Shown here piece after piece: positions 10,294 through 21,722 of a stretch of DNA of 64,000 nt. The stretch is from Microdochium bolleyi (taxonomy: Eukaryota > Ascomycota > Sordariomycetes > Xylariales > Microdochiaceae): contig KQ964275.1 of NCBI GenBank assembly GCA_001566295.1, forward strand, positions 62,001 through 126,000. The letters run 5' to 3'. Under the pieces are notes generated by a model. The model was not told the origin of the DNA. It did no database searches and saw only the letters and a list, made by a program, of their open reading frames with translations. The position numbers and the translations under genes are program-made. Position 1 is the first letter of the stretch. Every line of letters begins with the position of its first letter.

Positions 10294-12193
10294 TTTTCTC
10301 GAAAACCCACGGTGTGGAAAGAGCTCTGAAGCGGAAGCAAGGATCCCCTCCCTAGCTTAGGATAATATAATAGTACGCTACGATAGTTATGCTAACGTAA
10401 ACAGTGCGGCGAATATATTTTACTTGTGTTAATCAATCTTAAGAAAAACGACGATCAAAAAGACACATTCAGGATATGGTACCCTTATCCGAAATAACAC
10501 GCTGCTATGTTTATGATAATAAACTCATACATTCAATATTATTTTCCACCTTTAACTGGGCTGAATTATTACAAATGGGGGCCTCCGGACTAAAGATCGT
10601 AATGTCGGAGCTTTATTGTTTTGGCTGATAAGACAGCTCTAAATTCAATGTTCTTGCTACTAGTATCTAGAACTCGGGTTCCGAAGTACAACGTCTAAGT
10701 ACGTATATTCTAGAGACCGTCGTTTGCTATAGGCCAAATGGTACTAGGATCAAGCACGGTTTCTTTATGTAGCGGTGCGGTGCTATTGGGGTTGAGGATA
10801 CGGGAAGAATTATCGACATATAGAAGTTAGTATTAAGCTGTAGGGATATTTTACTTCAGCTCTATATTAACGATGTAATCATGGTATTGCTGCATTCACT
10901 GCTAAATGACCTGTTGAGTTTTATAAAAACTTCTATTAGGTTAAGTTAAGGAGTAGGTACATTAAAAGAGAAAAGAATAACGGTGGAGGACTAACCTAAG
11001 AATAAATTCCTTGAGAGAAGAAAGGAATTCTGCTAAAAGGTGTTACTTAACTTTTTGGAATTGCAGAAGAGAATCATGATTGTATATATCTTTTGTAACA
11101 TGTGGAATTTCTTACAACATAAGAAAAAAAATAGTAGATGCAGTATTACTTCCTGGGGAAGACAAAGATAGAAACTATTATCTAATACTGTTCTGTGCGC
11201 AACACTACGGTTCTATCTGATGCCTCAGTATATCTGCCTTAATGCTATAATGTAAACTCTCGCATGATTTTTCATACAATTTCATAGCTTGCTCCCGATT
11301 ACCTGCTATATATATTCGTAACGAGACTCCTTCCGAAGGAGACATCCAAAGTATAGTATCCCCCCAATTCAGTGGTTTGACTGACAGAGAACCTAAATTT
11401 GCGATATGGAGGGAACCGCAGTACGGTATGTATTCTTGGTAAGTATTCTAGTAGAAGATACTGATTCAAGCCTCCGATACCTAATTCTGGGTAGCATGGG
11501 CCAAGCTTTGATAGATCCGATGAGACCTGGTTCGACTGTTTATATGGGTAAGAAGCGTCCTACAGAACGACATTTCTATGTCTAGAGGTCCTGAGGTTAT
11601 ACGGATTCACGGAGTATATGGTTTTGGGGATTTTGGTGGATTCGTTGATTTTGACGCGTTCAAAATCCTCTAATTATTACTAAGACGGGTCTAGTAGATA
11701 ACTAAACTAGCTCCACTCAATTATGCTACTAGACAACATATATAGTACGCTATCTTCCCTTACGCAGCAACTAAAGTAAAGTACGATCTAACACTTTAAG
11801 AGGTATTTGGTCCCTACTTAAACTATCGAGCGTTGAGGCTCTAGTTGCTTTATGAATTCTAGATTACTTGTGCATATGCCCAGTATTGAAATTGTACCTA
11901 TGTTTACTAGTTTTCAGCCGCGTACTTCCCTCACCTGACATATATAGCATCTACTAAAGAGTAAGCAAATAGTTGAAGTCCTCACACTAGATATTTCTAT
12001 ACTGCTATACTGGATACTCTCCGAGCCTCTGAATCTTTGATACACTTCTACCACGAGTCTTAATATTTTAGTATCCATAATCTCTTTGTAGGGATATAAG
12101 ACTGAAAAAAATGTCGACTCATCAAGTAGTTCAAGCACTCTCCTAAACGTCTGTAATACAGGTCAAAAACCAAATCTATATATATACTACATA
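10294..12193. other. AT-rich island, left part, gene-free
   Basis: A sharp drop in GC begins just after the regulator stop codon. All frames are closed within about 75 codons and I recognise no gene. CA and TG dinucleotides are still frequent here, unlike inside the transposons. The stretch may be old mutated repeat or unique AT-rich spacer. Confidence 0.6.
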
Positions 12194-14014
12194 ACGTAAT
12201 CCACAAGTGACCCGGCCACTTTTCAAGCACTCGTACGACAATATATAAGTTAAATCAACCACAACGACTTAAATTAATTGAAACTATTCAGAATCCTCTT
12301 CTCCAGAGGCAGACTCAACCTTCTGATATATATACGTATTATAACCGGGCTCGCTGTAGACACTATAGTGCCGCGCACGCGTTTTTGGCCTCCTCGTACG
12401 ACCACTACTCCGAGTCGTTTCTATAATTAACTATACTGTCGCGTCTAATTAAGTATTTAAATCTTCTACCTAGCTAATCGTAAGGGATCCTCCTTTCTAT
12501 AACTGCTTTTCTTTCATACAACGATAGCGGCTAAGGCAGTTATTTATATCTCGAAGCTTGGCTAGGTTATAACGTATAAATGTCTACTTATATACTATTA
12601 ATGAGATTCCTTTAGCTACTGTAAGCTTATAATAATTGATAAAGGAGAGCTACCTTAATATCGTACGATACAGTTTTTAATATATTCCGTCTACGATTCG
12701 GCCTCGATCGGGTTATTTAGCGTCCTTAAGACCCAGGGTAGCGGTAAGCCGGTAGAGGACCTAGGCGGTATTAGCGTTTAAAGCTTTACATCTAGCTATG
12801 AAATTATATAATCCGGGTTATACGGTACTAGGCTAGTCGCCCGAAAGCCTACTTAGACGTTTAGCTTAGTTATTATAGCCTTATATACCTTATAAAAGGC
12901 TAGGAGGAAGTCCTCCTTTACGATATACGTAATATACGCCCGTATTAGACCCTCGATTTCTATACCGTACGCCTGTTTTAGAGGTCTAAAGCACCTAATA
13001 TTAAGAGGCTAGAGCTTATACGACGAGTAAGTAAGTATATAGAGCGTTATAATACTCTACTCCTTATAGAATAGCTCGAAATCGGTCGAATAGTAGCTCT
13101 TATAGCCGTTAAGGATTAGGAGCCGGAAAGTACCTTTTATACGACTCTTTATATATAAATCGAAGTGTTTCACCTATTCTAGACCTCGCTCGTTCGTCGT
13201 CCACCTATTTTTAGAGAGTACGATTACCTAGTCGGGCGGTAGAGGGCTATCGGACGTCCAGGAGTTAAGGTAGACTTTACCTACGAAGATAATATATAGC
13301 GGGATCGAATTACCGGACGACCTAATATACTGGATAGCTATAACCTATTCCTGATTACCTTATTATACGGCTCTAAGCCTTCCGTATCAATCGGAGGTTA
13401 TAACGACTATTTCTATAGAGATTTTACCTATCGTGAACCTAGTCTCGTCGAAGTTATAGATATCGTTATCGTAGATCCTATATTTCGCGATTATATTCCG
13501 TACGAGCGTAAACCACGCACGATACGCGTCTAGATATTCGTAAAAGACTCTCTAATAGTCGATTCTTCGATTAAAACGCGTTCGGAGCTTAGGTCGTCGT
13601 CGTACGAAGTTTGTAGCCCAGTTAGTTCCGACACGTAGCGCGTCGCGTGCCCTAAGGAGTCGATCCGCTATTTCTCGAACACCACCGAGTCGCAGTAGAA
13701 ACGAACGCGAATCTAGGTCGATTATATATCGCGCGAGGTTAAATTCTGGTTATGTGGTCGAGAATCGTGTTTGCTGGACGCCTCTTCGTCAGTCTTAGAG
13801 TGTCGTTCGGGGGATATTGTATAGTAATGCAGCCTTTCGTACACTTAATTTAGGGTCCGAATCAAGCGCATTTAGCGCTAGAATAAGGTCGCTTTCAATT
13901 AATTGCTTTCCCATAATTATTAGTGGAGAAAACCAAGGAAAAGGAGGATATCTTTAGAATTGCGGGAAAGTGGCCGGGTTGCTTGTGTGGCCGGGTTGCT
14001 TGTGGATTACGTTA
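12192..14014 (-). mobile_element. Pogo/Fot1-like DNA transposon, copy A, degenerate
   Basis: An element of 1819 bp (12194-14012) starting ACGTAATCCAC and ending GTGGATTACGT, flanked by a TA duplication at 12192-12193 and 14013-14014. The inverted ends extend through AAGTGACCCGGCCAC. At the right end this inner block is present twice in tandem. The interior encodes a minus-strand transposase remnant. Size, TA target site and transposase type fit the Tc1/mariner superfamily, pogo/Fot1 branch. The interior is nearly devoid of CA and TG and rich in TA and CG, which is the expected outcome of RIP. Confidence 0.88.
12284..13914 (-). pseudogene. Pogo-type transposase remnant, copy A
   Basis: It starts at an ATG (13914-13912) with an N-terminal helix-turn-helix (DPKLSVRKAALLYNIPRTTL). 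Several in-frame stops follow. A CENP-B-like part continues (ARYIIDLDSRSF, RDALRVGTNWATNFVRRRP). The DDE catalytic region is recognisable in the reverse complement of about 13090-13150 as RLLILNGYKSYY, and downstream as a FRPLKQAYG-like block. It ends with the acidic ESASGEEDSE tail before TAG at 12286-12284. Many stops are TAG or TAA where relatives have Gln or Trp, as expected from C-to-T and G-to-A changes. The span is not a multiple of three, so indels exist too. It is not functional. Confidence 0.8.
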
Positions 14015-16988
14015 TAACGATAGGAATATTATTTCCATTAGCAGCAACGTATATAAGGCAAAATATCCAAGATTCATATACCACCCGGAGCTGACTAAGC
14101 CTTGCCTTACGGGACACGCTGTTTACTCTATATACAGTATATGAAACAAATGCTCTGTTTAATGTTTGTCTTTGTAATGAGAAACACGTTTTAATATAAA
14201 TTGGTAGTCTCGTATAATAGGATATAATACAGACCAACACTAATATCTAATACCCAAGTACACGAAGAGCATAATATAAGGATCGCTCGTCTATATTACA
14301 TAGTTACTAGGTGTTTTAGTAATATCGAGTACTAAGGGCTATTCTCTGTCTATACAATACTTAGCATGCAATATACACATATGTACACAGTTGTGTTATT
14401 GACACTGTTTACATTCACTACTTCGTATTACAACTTGTAGCCCCCAAGCGAACATGTATATTCTGTGATGTTAGTCTTAGCATATTCCACAGCTAGCTCC
14501 TATAAACTACTTTTGTCTAGATATATCGGAAACAAGTCTAACGCCGAGTCTAGAGTGAAAGCAAGCACTATTTAGTACTACTAGTAAGGTTTCCATGCTA
14601 CAAGATAGATTTAGAAAGACAAATATTAAACTATGACATGGTATATGCAAGCCAATACGTATGTAATACTAAGTAGGTCGATATGACCGTCCATACTAAG
14701 TAATATACTCCAGTCCTTTTGAAGACCAGTTGTAGTGTGTATGTAGGAGAGATGGATAAATGATACAATGTAGCTATTACTTCTACATTCTGGTTGCAAA
14801 AAAGTCATCTAAAGTAATCTGCCGTTTAAGCACTAGCTCATCAGTATGACGAAGTGCTTTTTGGGTTAGGAAGATTTTCTCTTAGGAAAGGATACGCTTT
14901 ACATAATCGCAATATAAACTTGGGGTTTATATTCTTACATAGTGTAACCTATGTACTCCATCCAACCTCCCTCCTGCTCATTTCGGGTATTGGAATAGCT
15001 CCTAGATCATAAGTAGAGTCTATATATATACTACAGAGAGGTATGATTCTCTTTTATGTTTTAGACAGCACTACCCTAGGACGTGTAGGATTTGTACTAC
15101 ATCTAGGCACTGGTTCTTGTAGTAGTCCTTGAATCACTTTTCGATTTAGAGGAGGTTATTACCTGAGGAGAAGTTTCCTTCTTCTTCAAGGACCGCTTCC
15201 GACTGTGATAGAAGTCGATTTTCTCGTAGATTAACAGCAGTATCTTTATAATAATTCTATACTATTGGTATACTTACTCCTGTCTACTTCATTTCCGTTT
15301 AAATTATAGTCACTTAGTATATGTGGAGATTCTTGAGTGGTAATGTCTTACATGTATTTGCATGATTTTCCTCCAACTAACAAATAAATGGTGTATACAT
15401 TTCATAGATTCGAAGAATTATCTCTTTATTCTACAAATACGTGTTGTGCTGTTGTAGCTATGGACTGATCAGCCTTATAAGGAAACCTGTATCTAACGTG
15501 TTTATAAACTTGATTACCTTACGTCTGGAGCCACTCTAGCGGGACATGATGGAAGTGTAGTAATCTGGCTAATAGAGTGTAATTGATTAAAATGACATTT
15601 GCTATCATCTAGAGTAGAGACCATATCTATTTCCAAAGACATGGACACAGTACTATATTAGACTGCTCTTGTGCTTCATAGCACTGTATATACTATTTTT
15701 ACTCGAATCAAAAGTTAGAATAGATTTCCAAGCATTGCTGATAAGAGAAAAACGGATTCTACATTGAGTTTTGAAAATGGGGAGAGAGGAATGTATAGCA
15801 GTGAATCATACCCTTCAAATCCTTTCGAGGCGTGGTTGTAAACTACTCAAATTATTTATACTTTAGCGCGCACAAACTGATGATTCGAAAACAATATTCT
15901 GGGACAATAAATTGCATAGCATATATGCAGGAAGCCACAGAATTTTGAATTATTAAGGAGTGGCTTAAGCACTGTGACCGACATAGTTAATATTTACATA
16001 CTCCTCACGGGGAAGGACTATTAAGATATAGTATTGATTATGGAATGACTATACAGCCTGGGGATACAAGACATGCGTACTTCGAAAAGTGACACATATC
16101 TATGTTCTTAGAGCTACTTTGAGTGGTGTCATTGAATACCATGCTAGACCTTTAACAGGGGAATAGTATTTGATAGCGAGGCTCAGTTCAATTATTAGGA
16201 TAATCACTCTACACTTTTATTATCATTAATCTTACAACTTCATGTATAGTAAGAGCGTTAACCTCATATCACTTGTTTGTATTCGTGAATATTACCCAGA
16301 AGAAGAGTTTGAATTATTCAACCATATTATATTTCCAGTCGCACATATCCGTTTTATTTCTCCGTTTCTGCTTCTTATATATGACATGTATATTGGGCAG
16401 GACGTTAGGAACAGCATTTTCCCAGATTAGTAAACTAATACTTTGAAGGCAGGCTTCACTTCTGCTCTATATGAAAATACAGCTACTATAAAAAAAAATT
16501 TGAACGCGGTATACTAGAAATACCGAACAAGAGATTGAGCATAACGACGTACTACTATGTACTCTAAGCAATAATGCCTACCCATCCATCCATTGACTTC
16601 ACATGCAATGTTAAGAAGAAGGATAGTAGTATAACAATATATTAGTTTAGCTAGGAGATGCTATATATGCCCGAAAGCTTGAGCACTATCCTTATATACT
16701 CTGTCATATACGAATTACAGGTAGTATGCAATAGCTGGGGATAATCTGATTGTGTCTGCAATATCCCTTACAACCTGACAATAAGGATTAGAAGCGTATT
16801 ATTGAATCATTCACTATAGCACTACCAATCTCTAAAGTCTGCATGCGTGGATTTCAATATGTAGCTCGTAATGCGTAGCAAGGATAAGTCGGTAGATACA
16901 GCGCCTCGATATGTTCATTAGTATGCGCTAAAAGCAAGCTCTAAATTCATTATCAAGAGCCTTTTTTATTTCACATATTATACATGCA

Positions 16989-17012
16989 CATACTACGATA
17001 CATACTACGATA
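16989..17012 (+). repeat. 12-bp unit repeated twice
   Basis: CATACTACGATA occurs twice in direct tandem, in the AT-rich island. Confidence 0.9.
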
Positions 17013-17439
17013 CGATGTGAGCAAATATAAGGATGAGAATAGATATCCTAGAAGATTACACTATTTCACTATCTGTATAACCAATCGCATTCATTCCAAT
17101 GTATATCGATCCTGCCTTTTAGTATCCTAGGACTTTGATCTACCATTAGAGGTATTTTATACCATCTAAATACCATAACTTCAAGATGAGTAGAAGGACG
17201 ACTGATTCACCCTGATTTAGACAATGTTAACTATTATATCGTTCGCCTGTATTAGGTACTGCTAGTCTTAGCTCCTTCCCGTACACCCTCTTGGGAGTAT
17301 TATATATCTTATATACAGCCGTTTGGGGCTAGCATTGCTCTGGATGAAGGACGTAACTTACTTACTACTCTGTATGCATTCAAAGACGAAGTATCTCTTC
17401 CGAGGTGGAACGAGCTTTATCTACAGTTAGTTTGGTGTT

Positions 17440-17475
17440 AATAACCACGGATAAACCAATAACCACGGATAAACC
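17440..17475 (+). repeat. 18-bp unit repeated twice
   Basis: AATAACCACGGATAAACC occurs twice in perfect direct tandem. No function is apparent. Confidence 0.9.
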
Positions 17476-19234
17476 AGAGACAACTGAAAAACGGCCAATA
17501 GCAGTAGAACGTAATAGCTGGTGATCTTTATTACAGATAAGTAGTTGTTTATACGCTACAAAGGGTAATGTAGCCCAGAGATTAGTGAGCTATATAAATG
17601 AGGGGAGTACCTCAGTACCACTCGTATAACAATATATCAAGGAACTTCATTTTCATGCCTCAAGTCAACTGAATCTACGAGGGATTCTCTTCTCTATAGG
17701 TAGACATAATTGAAGTTTTCATTTCAATAGGACGTTGTACCGCTTAGCAGTGTGGCGAGCCTACGAATCGGCCATGTAAGAATTCTAGCCCTAAGGCTGA
17801 ATGAGAGAATACGCCGTATCTCTGGTGCGCTCAAGCAGCGCCTTCGCATTAGTTGCTCTGCGGGTGCAAAAGTTGGTCCTCACTGACGAGCCCTGCCAAA
17901 TGTAAGAAACAAAAAGGGAACATAAAAGGAGTGGGGTAGCATTTATAATTCATTCTTCAATACGTCAGCGGAATATCCAGCTCGGCTCACCGTAAAATCC
18001 ATAATGTCGAAGACATTATAGTGCTTAACACGCCTTTATACCTCCTTGTATAAATACTACTTTCACTTCTTTTTACTATCAACTATACTATTATATGGGG
18101 CAGATTTGGGTCTTTATTACTGATAGCAAGAGAATAATATATTGCTTGAGGTCCTCTTTCTATTACTGATGTTCATTCGGCGGCTTATAGCTACAAAAGA
18201 GATAGATAGACGAGCGACCTTAGGAATAGGTGAGATACTTTCTTTGAATATAAAAAGTTGTCCAAGGTGTATTTTCTAGCTCTGCCCTCGAAAAGCTACG
18301 AAACCTAATAATCACCAATTTCAGAGCTATTTGCTATGAAGTAAACTACTTATTATAATGCTCTACACAGTCACTCACTATAGCCTCTTGGAATTGAGAA
18401 TGGGAAATCTGGAACGGGCGTGAAAGACGAAATCAACGATCCCAGACTGTTGTATATATAGACTTTGCAAAGAAGGGGTTCATCGTAGCATTATTCAAGG
18501 GTTATCATAACTCTATACAAATTAGCCGACGCCTAAAATCGGCTTCCGAGCTACTGTAATAGTTCCATTCGAACTATAGACTAAAACCAAAGTGGGATTG
18601 ATTGATTGGGGGGACGAACTATTATTATACTAAATACCCATGACACATTCAGTCCTCACAGCCTTATTACTGATACGGCTTTTCGCGGTCCATATAGGAG
18701 ACAATAAGACAGTCGTAGAGTCCTCCCCCATGGCGGATTTTTCAATCGAAATATACTCGGAACTTAGATTCCTAGAAACGAAGTTTACGCACTCATAATT
18801 AGCTCTTTGACATAGTGCATTGAGCACTATAAGTCAAGGAGTCAGTTTACTATTTTCCAAGTGCTGCCAACTCATAGGCAAAACAATCGCGAGTCTAAGT
18901 GACCCCCATATGTCATCCGATAGAATCGAGATGGGAGCAAAATTCCTTTATTCTACACTGTATAGGAGTTATAATATATTGGCTTGTATAGCCCATTCAC
19001 TCGTGAACTACGTGCAGCACATTTAATTACTATTAGTAAATGCTGTATTATAATGATTAACTTTTGTGGCCATATAGTACTATAATAAACAAGGTCGACC
19101 CGGTAAGGGCCAACTTTTAGACACACAGTATGCGATACGACGGCGCTAGGCTAGCGTACTCGAAGTATCCAGCTTTCAGTATAGTTTTATTTTACGGTAG
19201 ACTGGAAAACTCGCTTAACCTAGATGATAAGGTA

Positions 19235-21082
19235 TAACGTAATCCACAAGTGAACGGGTCACACAAGTGAGCGGGTCACCCTCCAGGTACTCGTACGATA
19301 ATATATAAGTCAATTCAACCACAACGCCTGAAATCAATTGAAACTATTCAGAATCCTCTTCTCCAGAGGCAGACTCAACCTTCTAACACGTACGCGTATT
19401 ATAACCGGGCTCGCCGCAAACGCTATAGCGTCGCGCGTACGTTTCTAGCCTCCTTATACGACCACTATTCCGAGTCGTTTCTATAACTAACTGTACCGTC
19501 GCGTCTAATTGAGACTTTAAATCTTCTACCTAGCTAATTGTAAGGGACCCTCCTTTCTATAACTGCTTTTTCTTTATACGACGATAGCGGCTAAGGCGGT
19601 TATTTATATCTTAAAGTTCGGCTAGATCGTAGCGTATAAGCGTCTGCTTATATACTATTATCGAGATTCCTTTATTCAGCTACCGTAAGCTTATAATAAT
19701 TAACGAAGGAGAGCTTCCTTAATGTCGTACGATACGATTCTTAATATATTCCGTCTATAATTTAGCCTTAATTAGATTATTCGGGGTCTTCGAGACCTAA
19801 GGTAGTAGTAGGCTGGTAGAGGACTTAGGGGGTGTTAGTGTACGAAGCTTTATATCTAGCTATGAAATTATATAATTCGGGTTATACGGTACTAGGCCTA
19901 TCGCTCTAAAGCTTGCCTAGATATTTAATTTAGTTATTGTAGTATTGTACGCCTTATAAAAGGCTAGGAGGAAGTCCTCCTTCGAAACGTAGGTTACGTA
20001 CGCCCGTATTAGACCTTCGATTTCTTTACTGTACGCCCGTTTTAGAGGCCTAAAGTACCCGATATCGAGAGGCTAGAGCTTATACAACAAATAAGTAGGT
20101 ATATAGAGCGTTACGATATTCTATTCCTTATAGTAGAGCTCGAAATCGACCCAATAGTAGCTCTTATAGCCGTTAAGGATTAGGAGCCGGTAGGTGCCTT
20201 TCGTACGACCTTTTGTATAGAAATCGAAGTGTTTTACCTATTCTAGGCCTCGCTCGTTCGTCGTCTACCCGTTTTCGGAGAGTGCGATTACCTAGTCGGA
20301 CAGTAAAGGGCTATCGGAGGTCTAGGAGTCGAGATAGACTATACCTATAAAGATAATATATAGTAGGATCGAATTACCGTACAACCCGATATACTAGATT
20401 ACTATAACCTATTCCTAATTCCCTTATTGTACGGCTCTAAGCCTTCCGCGTCGATCGGAGGTTGTAATAACTGTTTCTATAGAGATTTTACCTATTGTAA
20501 ACCCGGTCTCGTCGAAGTTATAGATATCGTTATCGTAGATCCCGTATTTCGCGATAATATTCCGTACGAGCGAAAACCACGCGCGATACGCGTCTAGATC
20601 TTCGTAGAGGACTCTCTAATAATCGATTCTTCGATTAAAACGCGTTCGGAGCTCAGGTCGTCGTCGTACGAAGGTTAAGGCCCAGTTCGTTCCGACGCGT
20701 CCTGCGTCGCGTTCACGGAGGAGTCGATCCGCCATTTCTCGAACACCACTAAGGCGCGGCGGAAATGATCGCGAATCTAGGTCGATTACGTATCGTACGA
20801 TACTCTCCTCTTCGTACGAGGTCAATTTCTAGGAAAATAGTCGGATACTGCGTTTAGGCTAAACACCACGTTGTCGGTCTTGGAGGGTTGTACGAGGGAC
20901 TTTGTAAAGCTGTGCAGCCTTTCGTACGCTTAATTTTGGGTCGGATTGGAGCGCATTTAGCGCGAGAGTAAGATCACATTCAATTGATTGTTGTGGCATC
21001 GTTATTCGTAGAGAAATTGAGGAAAGAAGAGGGGTGGTTTGAAATTAGGCCAAAGTGGCCGGGTGACCCGTGGATTACGTTA
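19235..21082 (-). mobile_element. Pogo/Fot1-like DNA transposon, copy B, degenerate
   Basis: An element of 1844 bp (19237-21080), again ACGTAATCCAC...GTGGATTACGT, with TA at 19235-19236 and 21081-21082. It has the same orientation as copy A, and the two face the same way 5.2 kb apart. Here the duplicated inner terminal block is at the left end (AAGTGAACGGGTCAC then AAGTGAGCGGGTCAC), whereas in copy A it is at the right end. The interior shows the same CA/TG depletion. Confidence 0.9.
19344..20999 (-). pseudogene. Pogo-type transposase remnant, copy B
   Basis: ATG at 20999-20997, TAG at 19346-19344: 1656 nt, which would be about 551 residues, the usual size for Fot1-like transposases. An N-terminal psq-like helix-turn-helix is visible (SVRKAAQLYKVPRTTLQ), followed by two TAG stops. 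The longest intact stretch (20616-20825) reads EEESIVRYVIDLDSRSFPPR and GTNWALTFVRRRPELRTRFN, the CENP-B-type DNA-binding part. The DDE region is readable at about 20150-20205 (GTYRLLILNGYKSYY) and about 20022-20068 (PLDIGYFRPLKRAYG), with stops in between. N-terminal residues differ from copy A at sites not explained by RIP, so the two are not a fresh duplication. Confidence 0.85.
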
Positions 21083-21722
21083 CTGGTTCTTAGCAATATT
21101 AAAAGATACATACATCATTAATATGGATACTTCCTAGCACTTATGTAAAATCGCATCCTTTTCATATTACTTAGCCACCTAGATAGAAGGGTAAGAGTTA
21201 ATTGGTCCTACTTAGGCTAGACCAGGGATTTATTTGCCAAGTCGAATGGGTACATGAGATAAGCCACCTAGTACTTTATAATAGGCTTTCGATTAGTCAG
21301 GTACTTCTGGAAGAGTAGAAAGGTCCAAACAGCAGGTTTAAAGTCTAATGAATAGCTGACGGAGGGCTATAATAAATAGCTTCTATCAAATAGAAATCAT
21401 GTCGTGTTTGATAGTACCGTGCAAGCTTGTATGATCCCTCTTTATAGAGCAGAATACAACGGTTCCCGGATTTTACCTATGTCTCCTGTTCTCAATCTAT
21501 AAAAAGGAGCCCGCTCTTTTCTGTATACTACTTACTATATGCGACTTTATTAAAGCGAGTGGATCTATAGAGTTCCGATGCGCTGGTCCGTAGGTGGGGT
21601 ACAATCTACCCCTCAGTGGCTAGCCTCTCTGTATTTTAGACCCGGCTGTGCCCGCCAGGTACTTGACCTCTCCATACTAGCTGCAATCCCTTTGTTACCT
21701 ATCTCATTGCAGGCATCATCCC
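21083..21722. other. Right edge of the AT-rich island and HET gene upstream region
   Basis: 640 bp in which base composition climbs back to normal at about 21.6 kb. No gene seen. Confidence 0.5.

Larger units (their letters stand above)
14015..19234. other. AT-rich island, central part between the two transposons
   Basis: About 5.2 kb of AT-rich sequence with no ORF longer than about 77 codons and no recognisable domain. It contains two short tandem duplications (16989-17012 and 17440-17475). I see no transposon ends matching the flanking elements inside it. Confidence 0.6.

Noticed and set aside
18630..19026. Two 65-68 codon ORFs in the AT-rich island
   Set aside because: Length expected by chance, with no transposon or host protein similarity that I can see.
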